Origin: Kribbella sp. VKM Ac-2568
GTDB taxonomy: Bacteria; Actinomycetota; Actinomycetes; Propionibacteriales; Kribbellaceae
NCBI RefSeq assembly: GCF_004345365.1
Contig: NZ_SLVF01000016.1
Span: forward strand, 124,001 to 188,000
DNA: 64,000 nt
Reading direction: 5' to 3'
In this document: positions 15,853 to 24,741 of the stretch, piece by piece
Numbering within the stretch: position 1 is the stretch's first letter
How the letters are laid out: the number at the start of each line of letters is the position of its first letter
Translations under genes and position numbers: made by a program
Notes under the pieces: generated by a model
Databases searched by the model: none
Told to the model about the DNA's origin: nothing
Seen by the model: the letters and a program-made list of their open reading frames with translations, nothing else

Positions 15853-16785
15853 GTGACTGTTGCGGAGCCCAAGCCGCCCACGTTGCAGGAGCGGGTCGCG
15901 GCCCGGTTCGGCACCCTCACCGCGACCGAACGAAGGGTCGCCGAATACCTGTCCGCCCATCCCCAGGAGGCGGCTTTCTCTTCCGCCGAGGAGCTCGGCC
16001 GCGCCACCGGCACCAGTGATGCCAGCGTGGTCCGGACCGCGAAAGCTCTCGGCTTCGACGGCCTGCCGGGCCTGAAGCGGTCGCTGCAGGGCCATCTGCA
16101 GAGCCTCCTCACGCCGGCGAACCGGCTGAGCAACAGCATCGAGTCCGTCGGCAACGGACCCGAGGCGGTGCTCAGCGCGACGCTGCGCGACCACATCGAG
16201 CGACTGACCCAGGCCGAGCGCACCCTCGACACGGACGAGTTCCGCCGCGCCGTGGAGCTGGTCGGCGCCGCCCGCGAGACGATCATCTGCGGCTTCGCCG
16301 GCCTCGAAGGCGTCTCCGAGTACATCGCCACCCACCTGGTCCGGATCGGGCACCGGGCCCGGTCCGCGTCCGACACCGGTTACCGCCTGGCCGACCGGCT
16401 GCTGCTGATCGGCCCGGAGGACGTGGTGGTCGTGCTGGCGCACAACCGCCTCGTCCGGGAGAGCCGGGTGATCCTGGACCACTGCACCGAGGCCGGCATA
16501 CCGGTGATCCTGCTGACCGACACCCTCGGCGAAGCGTTGCGTGACGAGGTCGCGGTGGTGCTGTCCGCGCCGATGAGCCGGCCCGGCACGTTCACCAGCC
16601 AGGCGACCGTGCTGATCCTGCTGGAGGCGCTGACGATCGCGGTCGCCGCGGCGGACCGCGAACGCTCGCTCGACACCACCGACCGGATGAACCAGCTCCG
16701 CGAGGAACTGATCGGCTACTCCCGCGCGGACGAGGGCTACGTGACCCTGCCCAAGGCGAAGCGCAAACCCCAGCGCCGCAAGTAG
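15853..16785 (+). CDS. MurR/RpiR-family transcriptional regulator
   Basis: A 310-residue regulator starting with GTG behind GAAGGAG. Residues about 10-85 form the RpiR helix-turn-helix domain (TATERRVAEYLSAHP, ELGRATGTSDASVVRTAKALGFDGLPGLK). Residues about 125-265 form a SIS sugar-isomerase-like ligand domain (ETIICGFAGLEGVSEYIATHL, VVLAHNRLVRESRVILDHC). The tail is very basic. SIS domains usually sense phosphosugars, but those next to C45 and transporter genes may sense another small molecule. Divergent placement and the shared boxes suggest it controls itself, the C45-transport operon and tldDE. Confidence 0.9.
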   Translation: MTVAEPKPPTLQERVAARFGTLTATERRVAEYLSAHPQEAAFSSAEELGRATGTSDASVVRTAKALGFDGLPGLKRSLQGHLQSLLTPANRLSNSIESVGNGPEAVLSATLRDHIERLTQAERTLDTDEFRRAVELVGAARETIICGFAGLEGVSEYIATHLVRIGHRARSASDTGYRLADRLLLIGPEDVVVVLAHNRLVRESRVILDHCTEAGIPVILLTDTLGEALRDEVAVVLSAPMSRPGTFTSQATVLILLEALTIAVAAADRERSLDTTDRMNQLREELIGYSRADEGYVTLPKAKRKPQRRK

Positions 16786-16842
16786 CGACGCCGGCCGGCG
16801 CCCTGCTTCAGACGCCGCTCACGCCCTGCCTCGGATCCGGCC

Positions 16843-17436
16843 TCAGATCTTGCCTTCGGTCCGCTCGTAGACGTCCGCCTCGAACTCCTCCAGCAGGCGT
16901 TCGCAGTCGGCCACCCTGGCCCGCGCAAGATCCTTGCCCTCGGCACCCATCCAGTCCCGGCCCTCCACCTTGGCCAGCCAGCGCCGCAGCTTCTCCAGGT
17001 CCTGGCGGATCTCCTCGGCCTCCTCGAAGGTGTAGTTCTCCCGGAAGCGCTCGAACTCGATCTCCTTGGCGAACTTCGTCTCGCACTCCTCGACGATCTC
17101 GGCGTACTCCTTCGCGGACTGGCTCTGGAAGCCCTCCACGAACTGGTCGCGCGCGTCGTCGTCGACATCGGTCAGGGTGAGGAAGACGCTCGAGCCACCC
17201 AGCTCGGCCACCTTCTCCCGCACCTTCTCCATGCCGGCCCGCAGCTCCTCGCGATCCGGTAGTACGCACACCGCCTGCTGGACGTAGAACCCGCCCAGCC
17301 GCTTCAGCTCCCGCCACACCGCCACCCGGGCCCGCGACGAGTCGCTGGGCACCTTGTAGATCAGCAGCAGCCACGAGGCCGACGCAGCGTCGGACAGCTC
17401 CGCAGTGCTCTTGGCCTTGGTACGTCGGGTCGCCAT
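16843..17436 (-). CDS. ChrB N-terminal-domain-like protein
   Basis: A 197-residue protein from the ATG at 17436 (MATRRTKAK); an earlier Met 14 residues upstream is less likely. The conserved core WLLLIYKVPSDSSRARVAVWRELKRLGGFYVQQAVCVLPD is typical of the N-terminal domain of ChrB, a chromate-resistance regulator. The remainder is highly charged and helical, probably coiled coil. No chrA transporter is near, so chromate resistance should not be assumed. Confidence 0.72.
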   Translation of the reverse strand: MATRRTKAKSTAELSDAASASWLLLIYKVPSDSSRARVAVWRELKRLGGFYVQQAVCVLPDREELRAGMEKVREKVAELGGSSVFLTLTDVDDDARDQFVEGFQSQSAKEYAEIVEECETKFAKEIEFERFRENYTFEEAEEIRQDLEKLRRWLAKVEGRDWMGAEGKDLARARVADCERLLEEFEADVYERTEGKI

Positions 17437-17464
17437 GCCGGACAGGTTATCCGGCGGCGCCCCA

Positions 17465-19300
17465 CTAGGCCGTGACACCGCGTTCTCGCAGTCCGTCGAG
17501 GAGAAACGGCATCACCTCCTGCCAGTCCGCGACCAGCCCGACGTCGCAGTGCGCGAAGATCTCCGCCGCGGGGTCGGTGTTGATGGCCAGTACCGTCCCG
17601 GCCCGGCTCGCGCCGGCCAGGTGGTTCATGTTGCCGGACAGGCCGATCGCGAAGTACATCCGCGGCGCGACGCTCCGTCCGGTGATGCCGAGCTGGCGGC
17701 CGTGCGCCATCCAGCCCTGGTCGGTGACCTTGCGAGTGGCGGCCAGCTCGGCTCCGAGCAGCACCCGCATCGGCTCGAGCTCGGCGTACCGGCCGGGGTC
17801 GACGCCGCGGCCGACACCGATCACCACCTCCGCACGGTCGAGCGCATCCCCCTCGCCGCCGCTGCTCCGGTCGGTCCGCTCGATCGCGGGATCCGGCGGC
17901 ACGGACAGCACGGTGTGCGGGGCTCGTTCGGAGTGGCGCGGCTTGCGCAGCGGCAGCATGCCGGTCCGCAAGGTGGCGATCTGCGGTGACCCGTGGCTGA
18001 CGATCTCGGCCAGCGTGCCGCCACCGGACGGCTTCAGGCCGGTCAGACGCGTGCCGTCCACCCGGAGGCTGACCAGGTCCGACATCAGGCCGGCGCCGAA
18101 GGCGACAGCAAGCCGTGCCAGTACCTCGCGGTCCCACGGGAGCGCGGCGCCGATGACGGCCCAGGGCGACCTGGCTGCCATCCACTCGGCCAGCGCACTC
18201 GCGGCCGGCCGCGGTTCGTCGCCTGTCAGTGTTACTACTGCATCGGCACCCCAGCCGGACAGATCCGGCGCATCCGGTCCGCCGTCAGTCCGAACGGCGG
18301 TCACGGATCCACCGGCGCCGGCCGCCAGTACCGCGGCAGCGCCTACCAGCGCCCGGATGCCTGCTTCCGGCCCGGGGCCGACCAGGACGACGACCTCCGG
18401 CTGCTCCTGGCCCGGCGGCGGAACGACCTCGTCCGACTCGGTCAGCAGCTCGAGCTCGTCGAGGCAGCCGCGGGCCCGGAGCTCCGCGATCGCGCGGCTC
18501 ACCTGGACCTGCGGAGTGCCACGGAAGATCACTGGTTCACGGGTCAGCTCGACCGGGCGAACACCGGCCACCTTGGTCGGACTGCCGGCCAGGCCCCAAC
18601 TGCCGGGATTGAGATCCGCCGTCGAGATCCGGCGGACGACATCCTCAGGCGGCCAGGTCTCGGCGGGAGCCTTGCAGGGGTTGCATGATCGTTCCGCGAC
18701 GGCGACGACGGCTGGCAGATCCACTACGACGGACTCGGTCCAGTCGTCGTGCTGCACGGTCGCCCGCAGCCGGACCGCCTGCTCCGCGGCCGGCGTGCCT
18801 GCCGGCGAGTCGCCCGGCTCGGGTTCGACGGCGAGGACGGGGCCGACGTACGGCAGGCCGAGGAGCTCGGCGATCATCGTGCCGACCGCTCCCGTGCTGC
18901 CGTCGACCGAGCTGGCGCCGACGAGGATGAGGTCCGTCGCACCGAGAGTGCCGATCGTGGCAGCCAGCGCCCGGGCGGTGACGAGGCAGTCGGAGCCGGC
19001 CAGCGCCCGGTCGCTCAGATGCACCGCGTCGTCCATCCCCCAGGCCACCGCTTCCCGCAGTACGTCGGCCGCGGCGGGCGGACCCATCGTGACGGCGGTA
19101 CTGCGGCCGCCGGACTCCCCCGCCAGGCGGACCGCCTGGGCGACGGCCCGACGGCACCACGGGTTCATCTCGGTGACGGCACCCGCACGCTCGAGCCGTC
19201 CGTCGGCGTCGAGGCGACCGCTGTGGTCGCCCTTCGGCACCTGCTTCACCAGGGCGGTGATCCGCAACGGCCGGTGGCTCACGCCAGCTACCTCGTTCAT
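17465..19300 (-). CDS. Fused electron transfer flavoprotein (EtfB-EtfA)
   Basis: A 611-residue single-chain ETF. Residues 1 to about 265 match the beta subunit (ITALVKQVPKGD, GATDLILVGASSVDGSTGAVGTMIAELLGLPYVGPV). Residues from about 295 match the alpha subunit and end in the FAD domain (GAELAATRKVTDQGWMAHGRQLGITG, MYFAIGLSGNMNHLAG, INTDPAAEIFAHCDVGLVAD). The usual beta-subunit signature region here reads ERSCNPCKAP, which adds a CxxC. ETFs shuttle electrons from flavin dehydrogenases to the respiratory chain. No dehydrogenase or ETF:quinone oxidoreductase gene is close. The ATG overlaps the VIT1-like stop by 4 nt. Confidence 0.85.
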   Translation of the reverse strand: MNEVAGVSHRPLRITALVKQVPKGDHSGRLDADGRLERAGAVTEMNPWCRRAVAQAVRLAGESGGRSTAVTMGPPAAADVLREAVAWGMDDAVHLSDRALAGSDCLVTARALAATIGTLGATDLILVGASSVDGSTGAVGTMIAELLGLPYVGPVLAVEPEPGDSPAGTPAAEQAVRLRATVQHDDWTESVVVDLPAVVAVAERSCNPCKAPAETWPPEDVVRRISTADLNPGSWGLAGSPTKVAGVRPVELTREPVIFRGTPQVQVSRAIAELRARGCLDELELLTESDEVVPPPGQEQPEVVVLVGPGPEAGIRALVGAAAVLAAGAGGSVTAVRTDGGPDAPDLSGWGADAVVTLTGDEPRPAASALAEWMAARSPWAVIGAALPWDREVLARLAVAFGAGLMSDLVSLRVDGTRLTGLKPSGGGTLAEIVSHGSPQIATLRTGMLPLRKPRHSERAPHTVLSVPPDPAIERTDRSSGGEGDALDRAEVVIGVGRGVDPGRYAELEPMRVLLGAELAATRKVTDQGWMAHGRQLGITGRSVAPRMYFAIGLSGNMNHLAGASRAGTVLAINTDPAAEIFAHCDVGLVADWQEVMPFLLDGLRERGVTA

Positions 19301-20016
19301 GACAGGCCGGTACCGACCAGGAGGCCGATCGCGTACGTCACCGCGGCGGACAGGCCGCCGAGCAGCAACTGCCGGCCGCCGCCGTACCAGAACGGACGGG
19401 CGGTGATCCGCGCGACGATGCCGCCGGTGACGACGAGGCCGATCACACTCAGCAGCAGAGCCGGGAGCACGCTGGCCGCGCCGAAGAGGAACGGCAGCAG
19501 CGGGATCACGGCGCCGATCGCGAACGCGGCGAACGAGGAACCCGCCGCCAGCCAGGGCGAGGGCAGGTCGTTCGGGTCGACGCCGAGCTCCTCGCGAACG
19601 TGCACGTCGAGGGCGACCGCCGGGTCGGCGGTCAGCTCGCGGGCGACCTCCGCCGCCAGCTCGGGGCGCAGGCCCTTCGCCTCGTACATCATCGCGAGCT
19701 CCTTGAGCTCTTCCTCGGGGTGGACCTTCAGCTCACGCCGCTCGGTCTCGATCTCGGCCTGCATCAGCTCGGTCTGCGAGGAGACCGAGGTGAACTCGCC
19801 CGAGGCCATCGAGCAGGCGCCGGCGACCAGCCCGGCCAGGCCGGTCATGATCACCACCTTGCCGCTCGCGCCACCGCCGACCACTCCGGCCACCAGGGCG
19901 AAGTTCGACACTAGGCCGTCCATCACCCCGAAGGTCGCCGGCCGCAGCCAGCCTCCGGTCACATCCCGGTGCGAGTGGTGCTGCTCGGCCGGTCGTTCCG
20001 CCACTTCCGTGCTCAT
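19297..20016 (-). CDS. VIT1/CCC1-family iron/manganese transporter
   Basis: A 239-residue membrane protein with the CCC1/VIT1 pattern: FGVMDGLVSNFALVAGVVGGG in the first helix, GLVAGACSMASGEFTSVSSQTEL after the second, a long Glu-rich cytoplasmic stretch (ETERRELKVHPEEELKELA) that binds metals in plant VIT1, and three C-terminal helices. Family members export Fe2+ or Mn2+ from the cytoplasm or sequester them. ATG follows GGAAGGAA. An IdeR/DtxR-like box lies 24-42 bp upstream, consistent with an iron-excess response. Confidence 0.9.
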   Translation of the reverse strand: MSTEVAERPAEQHHSHRDVTGGWLRPATFGVMDGLVSNFALVAGVVGGGASGKVVIMTGLAGLVAGACSMASGEFTSVSSQTELMQAEIETERRELKVHPEEELKELAMMYEAKGLRPELAAEVARELTADPAVALDVHVREELGVDPNDLPSPWLAAGSSFAAFAIGAVIPLLPFLFGAASVLPALLLSVIGLVVTGGIVARITARPFWYGGGRQLLLGGLSAAVTYAIGLLVGTGLS

Positions 20017-20039
20017 CTGCTGGTATTCCTTCCGAAAAT

Positions 20040-20058
20040 GAAGGTGAGCGTAACCTTA
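20040..20058 (-). promoter_or_regulatory. IdeR/DtxR-type iron box
   Basis: On the minus strand the site reads TAAGGTTACGCTCACCTTC, matching the consensus TWAGGTTAGSCTAACCTWA at 16 of 19 positions. It sits between the likely -10 region and the start codon of the VIT1-type transporter, in a locally AT-rich stretch. Confidence 0.7.
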
Positions 20059-20093
20059 GTTAAATTGCATCACCTGTTACACAAGCGTACTGG

Positions 20094-22649
20094 TTACTTT
20101 CCTGCTGCGGCAACGACTGGCCGCGTTCGGGACTGGAGCCGATCCAGCACGTAGGGCAGCACTCCGCCTTGCCGGTAGTAGTCGTGCTCGCGCGGGGTGT
20201 CGAGCCGGATCCGCAGCCGGTAGGTCCTGCCCGCCGACGAGACGGTCGCGAAGCCGTCGTCGCCGAGGGCGATGTCGATCGGCTCCTCGCCGGTCAGGTC
20301 GTCGCCCTCGCCCGGGAGGAACTCGAGCGGGAGGACGCCCATCCCGACCAGGTTGGATCGGTGGATCCGCTCGAACGACTGGGCGAGCACCGCCCGCACG
20401 CCGAGCAGGGCCGGCCCCTTGGCCGCCCAGTCCCGCGACGAGCCGGTGCCGTAATCCTTGCCCGCGACAACGACGACCGGCACCTCCTCCTGCTGGTAGG
20501 CGATCGCGGCCTCGAACACCGACGTCAGCACACCGTCCTTGCGGGTGACGCCGCCTTCGGTGCCCTCGGCAAGGGAGTTCCGGAGCCGGAGGTTGCAGAA
20601 CGCGCCGCGCATCATCACCAGGTGGTTGCCCCGGCGGGAGGCATAGGTGTTCAGCTCACCGGCCGGTACGCCGAGACTCCGCAGGTAGCGACCCGCAACG
20701 CTGTCGGGCGGGATCGCGCCGGCCGGGGACAGGTGGTCCGTGGTGACGGCGTCACCGAGCCTGACCAGGGCTCGCGCCCCGACCAGGTCACCCGGCCTGG
20801 CCGGCGACTCGAAGTACGGCGGTCGGCGCAGATAGGTGGACACTTCGTCCCAGGCGAAGGTCTCGCCGGCCTCGCCGCCGAGGTTCTGCCAGCGATGGTC
20901 GCCCGCGAACACGTCCGCGTAGGCCTTGGTGAACATCTCGGGCTGCAGCGCCTCGCGGATCACGCCGTCGATCTCGGTCGGCCGCGGCCAGATGTCCTTC
21001 AGGTACACCGGTTCCCCGTCGCTGCCCACACCGAGCGGCTCGGTGAGCAGGTCGACGTCCATCCGGCCGGCCAGCGCGTAGGCGACCACCAGTGGCGGCG
21101 AGGCCAGGTAGTTGGAGCGCACGTCCGGCTGGATCCGGCCCTCGAAGTTCCGGTTGCCCGACAGCACCGCCGCGACCGACAGCCCTTCGGCCCGGACCCG
21201 CTGGGCAACCTCGTCGATCAGCGCGCCGGACGCCCCGATGCAGGTCATGCACCCGAACCCGGCCAGGTGGAAGCCCAGCTTCTCCAGGTACGGCGTGAGT
21301 CCCGCCTCGGCGAGGTAGTCCATCACCACCCGGGATCCGGGCGACAGGGTCGTCTTCACCCACGGCTTGCTCGCCAGTCCTTTGTCCACGGCGTTCCTGG
21401 CGAGCAGGCCGGCGGCCACCATCACCGCCGGGTTGGAGGTGTTCGTGCACGAGGTGATCGCCGCGACCACCACCGCACCGTGCCCCGGCTCGGAGTCGGA
21501 GGTCCGCGGACCGGCCGGGAGGGCGGCTTCGATGGTCTGCTTGGAGTCGGCCAGGCGGATGCGTTGCTGCGGGCGGCTGGGGCCCGCGATCGACGGGACC
21601 ACCTCACCCAGGTCGACCTCGACCCGCTCGTCGAACACGAGAGCCGCGTCCGGATCGTGCCAGAGGCCTTGTTCCTTGGCGTAGGCCTCGACGAGTGCAA
21701 TCTTCTCGGCCGGCCGACCGGTGAAACCCAGGTAGCGAAGCGTCTGGTCGTCGATCGGGAACCACGCGGCGGTCGAGCCGAACTCGGGGCTCATGTTGGC
21801 GATCGTCGCCCGGTCCGCCACCGGCAGACCGGCCAGGCCGGGCCCGTGGAACTCGACCAGTTTGCCCACCACGCCGTGCGCCCGCAGCCGCTCGGTGATC
21901 GTGAGGACGAGGTCGGTCGCGGTTGCCCCGGCCGGCAGCGAGCCGGCCAGCCGGACTCCGACGACGGGCGGCAGGACCATCGACACGGACTGGCCGAGCA
22001 TCGCCGCCTCGGCCTCGATCCCGCCGATCCCCCAGCCCAGCACGCCGAGGCCGTTGATCATCGTGGTGTGCGAATCCGTGCCCAGGCAGAGATCCGGGAA
22101 CACCAGGCCGTCGCGCTCGTCGACGACCCGGGCCAGGTACTCCAGGTTGACCTGGTGCATGATCCCCGAACCGGGCGGGACGACCTCGAGCTGCTCCAGC
22201 GCCTGCTGACCCCAGCGCAGGAAGCGGTACCGCTCGCCGTTGCGCTGGTACTCCAGCTCCTCGTTCAGCTGCAGCGCATCCGGACGGCCGAACACGTCGG
22301 CGATCACCGAGTGGTCGATCACCAGCTCCGCCGGGACGAGCGGATCGACCGTCGCAGGGTCTCCGCCACGACTGGCGACCGCGTCCCGCATCGCCGCCAG
22401 GTCCGCAAGCACCGGTACGCCGTTGGTGTCGTGCAGGAACACCCGGGAGGCGTAGACCTCGATCTCACCGGTCAACCCTGGCGTCCAGTTGCGCAGGGAC
22501 TCGCTGGGCGATCCGTGCCGAAGTGCATTCTCCAGCAGGATCCGCAGCGTGCGCGGCAGCTGGTCGGGCGCGACACCCCGCAGCGGCTGGAAGGCGATCT
22601 TGCGCTCTCCCACCACCAGCTCGGCCGGGCGAGATTCCGCGATGGTCAT
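20094..22649 (-). CDS. Aconitase-family hydratase (AcnA/IRP1 type)
   Basis: An 851-residue, full-length AcnA/IRP1-type enzyme. The [4Fe-4S] ligands are Cys401 (SCTNTSN), Cys467 and Cys470 (GFGCMTC). Active-site stretches LGTDSHTTMINGLGVLGWGIGG and YGTGSSRDWAAKGPALLG (swivel domain) are intact. It isomerises citrate-like tricarboxylates through a dehydration-hydration step. It is the second gene of an operon with a beta-decarboxylating dehydrogenase and a GntR regulator opposite, which points to a specialised catabolic or 2-oxoacid pathway and not to the general TCA aconitase; the latter cannot be excluded. Confidence 0.88.
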   Translation of the reverse strand: MTIAESRPAELVVGERKIAFQPLRGVAPDQLPRTLRILLENALRHGSPSESLRNWTPGLTGEIEVYASRVFLHDTNGVPVLADLAAMRDAVASRGGDPATVDPLVPAELVIDHSVIADVFGRPDALQLNEELEYQRNGERYRFLRWGQQALEQLEVVPPGSGIMHQVNLEYLARVVDERDGLVFPDLCLGTDSHTTMINGLGVLGWGIGGIEAEAAMLGQSVSMVLPPVVGVRLAGSLPAGATATDLVLTITERLRAHGVVGKLVEFHGPGLAGLPVADRATIANMSPEFGSTAAWFPIDDQTLRYLGFTGRPAEKIALVEAYAKEQGLWHDPDAALVFDERVEVDLGEVVPSIAGPSRPQQRIRLADSKQTIEAALPAGPRTSDSEPGHGAVVVAAITSCTNTSNPAVMVAAGLLARNAVDKGLASKPWVKTTLSPGSRVVMDYLAEAGLTPYLEKLGFHLAGFGCMTCIGASGALIDEVAQRVRAEGLSVAAVLSGNRNFEGRIQPDVRSNYLASPPLVVAYALAGRMDVDLLTEPLGVGSDGEPVYLKDIWPRPTEIDGVIREALQPEMFTKAYADVFAGDHRWQNLGGEAGETFAWDEVSTYLRRPPYFESPARPGDLVGARALVRLGDAVTTDHLSPAGAIPPDSVAGRYLRSLGVPAGELNTYASRRGNHLVMMRGAFCNLRLRNSLAEGTEGGVTRKDGVLTSVFEAAIAYQQEEVPVVVVAGKDYGTGSSRDWAAKGPALLGVRAVLAQSFERIHRSNLVGMGVLPLEFLPGEGDDLTGEEPIDIALGDDGFATVSSAGRTYRLRIRLDTPREHDYYRQGGVLPYVLDRLQSRTRPVVAAAGK

Positions 22650-23737
22650 ACCGCGCCGATCGTGGCGGCCACCGCCGCGGCGAAGTCCGACGTACCGGCC
22701 GTGCCGCCGAGGTCCGCAGTACTGACACCGGACCGGACTGTTGCCTCCAGCCCCTTTTCGATCAGTACCGCGGCCGCCTGCGCCCGCGGGTCGTCGTACC
22801 GGGTGCCGAGCCAGTCCAGCAGCATGGCGCCGGAGTTGATCATCGCGATCGGGTTCGCCAGGTTCTGCCCGGCGATGTCCGGGGCGGAGCCGTGCGCGGC
22901 CTGGGCCATCGCCCGCTCGTGCGAGGCGTTGATCGACGGCGCGATGCCGAGCGACCCGGCCAGCTCGCCGGTCAGGTCGGACAGGATGTCGCCGAACATG
23001 TTCTCGGTGACCAGCACGTCGAACGCCTCGGCCCGGCGGACCAGGTGCACGGTCATCGCGTCCATGTGGAAGTCGTCCAGCTCGACCTCGGGGTACTGCG
23101 CGCCGATCTCGCGGCAGATGTCGAGGAAGAAACCGGTGCTGGTGCGCAGCACGTTCGCCTTGTGCACCACGGTGACGTGCTTGCGCCGCCGCATCGCGAG
23201 CTCGAAGGCGGTGCGGGCGATCCGCTCGATCGCGGGCCGGGTGAAGATGCCCATCGCGATTGCCACGTCCGGGGTCGGCATGAACTCGCCGGTGCCGCGG
23301 TAGGTGCTGCGGTCGGCGTAGAAGCCCTCGGTGTTCTCCCGGACGACGACCAGGTCGATGCCGGGCCGCAGCGCCGGGGTGCCCTCGAAGGCCTTCGCCG
23401 GCCGGATGTTGGCGAACAGGTCGAAGTGCTTGCGGATGGCGCCGCTCGGGTTGAGCTGAGAGCGGTGCGGCTCCGGGTAGGCAGCGCTGTCGTGCGGGCC
23501 GAGCAGCCAGCCGTCGAGCTCGCCGAGCGTCTCCAGGGTCTCCGCGGGCAGCGCGCTGCCGTGGGTCTCGATCACAGCTCCGCCGAGCGGCAGCGGCACC
23601 CAGTCGGCGGGCTTCGCGCCGGCCGCGGCGAGCGCCGCATCCATCACCTGGACGGTGGCCGGCACGATCTCCGGGCCGATGCCGTCGCCAAGCAGGATGC
23701 CGAGCCGGTAGGGCTCCGGGTGGGCGGTGGTGGCCAC
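22646..23737 (-). CDS. Isocitrate/isopropylmalate/tartrate-type dehydrogenase
   Basis: A 363-residue beta-decarboxylating dehydrogenase with GTG start. Key motifs are LLGDGIGPEIV, VVRENTEGFYADR, KANVLRTSTGFF (catalytic Lys), DAMTVHLVRRAEAFDVLVTENMFGDILSD (metal Asp residues) and the NAD loop AAHGSAPDIAGQNLANPIA. The ENTEGFYADR form with the Arg-rich loop is seen in NAD-dependent homoisocitrate and tartrate-type enzymes more than in LeuB. It oxidatively decarboxylates a 2-hydroxyacid, probably the product of the adjoining aconitase. Its stop overlaps that gene's ATG by 4 nt. Confidence 0.85.
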   Translation of the reverse strand: MATTAHPEPYRLGILLGDGIGPEIVPATVQVMDAALAAAGAKPADWVPLPLGGAVIETHGSALPAETLETLGELDGWLLGPHDSAAYPEPHRSQLNPSGAIRKHFDLFANIRPAKAFEGTPALRPGIDLVVVRENTEGFYADRSTYRGTGEFMPTPDVAIAMGIFTRPAIERIARTAFELAMRRRKHVTVVHKANVLRTSTGFFLDICREIGAQYPEVELDDFHMDAMTVHLVRRAEAFDVLVTENMFGDILSDLTGELAGSLGIAPSINASHERAMAQAAHGSAPDIAGQNLANPIAMINSGAMLLDWLGTRYDDPRAQAAAVLIEKGLEATVRSGVSTADLGGTAGTSDFAAAVAATIGAV

Positions 23738-23776
23738 GCTGGGTCCTCTCGTCGAGTGATGCAGCTACTGTGCTTC

Positions 23777-23784
23777 GTTATAAC
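23777..23784. promoter_or_regulatory. GTTATAAC box 1
   Basis: GTTATAAC lies 40 bp upstream of the dehydrogenase start. It is the first of three identical cores between the divergent GntR gene and the aconitase operon. Confidence 0.65.
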
Positions 23785-23852
23785 CTGTTCCGTCAAGGGA
23801 CCGAGGCGAACCGTCTCAGGCCTTGAAATGCGCTGATTCCGTCTACGTGAGG

Positions 23853-23860
23853 GTTATAAC
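23853..23860. promoter_or_regulatory. GTTATAAC box 2
   Basis: GTTATAAC in the middle of the divergent region, 76 bp from box 1 and 72 bp from box 3. This near-equal spacing is about seven helical turns and would allow looping. Confidence 0.65.
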
Positions 23861-23922
23861 GCGGTGTGAGGCGACCGTCGAGATGATGTCGGCAGGCGTC
23901 GCGGCGGCGGCTGGGCTGCGGT

Positions 23923-23934
23923 AGGTTATAACCT
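23923..23934. promoter_or_regulatory. GTTATAAC box 3 (extended palindrome)
   Basis: AGGTTATAACCT is a perfect 12-bp palindrome ending 24 bp before the regulator's ATG, a position suited to autorepression. The GT-N4-AC core fits FadR/GntR-type operators. Confidence 0.7.
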
Positions 23935-23958
23935 CCCGACCGCCTGAACGGAGGACCG

Positions 23959-24741
23959 ATGGACGAGCAGAACGGGAGCCGCCCGACCAAGGCCGAGCTC
24001 GCGTACGGGCTGGTCCGGGACCAGATCCTGCGCGGTGAGCTCGAGCCCGGGGCCGTCATCCAGCAAGGCCGGCTGGCCCATGAGCTGGGGATCAGCACGA
24101 CGCCCCTGCGGGAGGCGTTGCGGCGGCTGATGAGCGACGGTCTGGTCGAGCTGGACGCCCACCGTGACGCCCGGGTGAGCACCCTGAACGCCGAGGAGGC
24201 GCGGGATCTCGTCGAGATCCGCCGGTCGCTGGACCCGCTCGCCGCCGGACTCGCGGCGGAGCGCCGGACCCGGGCCGACCTCGAGCTGATCCGCGCCACC
24301 GCCGCCGACCTGGCCCCGCTGCGGACCGACCCCAAGGTCGAGGAGCTCAGCACGCACCGGCTCTTCCACCACGCGATCTACTCCGCCTCGCACAACGACC
24401 TGCTGGTCCAGACCCTCGACGGACTCTGGGACAAGGCGGACCGCTACCGGCGGCTCGCGCTGAAGGTCGAACGCAGCCAGGAGGACCTGGACCGCACCCA
24501 CGCCGAGCACCTCGCCCTCGTCGAGGCGGTCGCCGCGGGAGACGCCGAAACCGCCGCCGCGGTGATGCGCGACCATGTGGATGCCAGCCTCGGGGCCAAG
24601 GCCGCCACTCGCCTGTACACCTCGGCCGCCGCCACGCCGTCCACCCCAGCGGCTCGTGCGACCCCCCGCGCGAGCGCAGTACCGTCGTCCGCGCGGCGCG
24701 GAGCCGGTGCGGCGGAGAGGGTGGTGCGCAGTGGGAGCTGA
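23959..24741 (+). CDS. GntR-family regulator, FCD (FadR) subfamily
   Basis: A 260-residue regulator with ATG behind CGGAGG. The winged helix covers about residues 10-75 (LAYGLVRDQILRGELEPGAVIQQGRLAHELGISTTPLREALRRL). The FCD effector domain follows (DLVEIRRSLDPLAAGLAAE, HRLFHHAIYSASHNDLL, HAEHLALVEAVAAGD), including the His/Asp residues that bind a metal and carboxylate ligand in this subfamily. The tail is Ala/Ser/Arg-rich. It faces the aconitase-dehydrogenase operon across three GTTATAAC boxes, so a tricarboxylate or 2-hydroxyacid effector is likely. Confidence 0.9.
   Translation: MDEQNGSRPTKAELAYGLVRDQILRGELEPGAVIQQGRLAHELGISTTPLREALRRLMSDGLVELDAHRDARVSTLNAEEARDLVEIRRSLDPLAAGLAAERRTRADLELIRATAADLAPLRTDPKVEELSTHRLFHHAIYSASHNDLLVQTLDGLWDKADRYRRLALKVERSQEDLDRTHAEHLALVEAVAAGDAETAAAVMRDHVDASLGAKAATRLYTSAAATPSTPAARATPRASAVPSSARRGAGAAERVVRSGS

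Noticed and set aside
16843..17436. A chromate-resistance operon
   Set aside because: Only the ChrB N-terminal-like protein is present; no ChrA transporter or reductase nearby.
20169..23303. A 1044-residue plus-strand open frame
   Set aside because: Shadow of the aconitase and dehydrogenase genes; no conserved domain.
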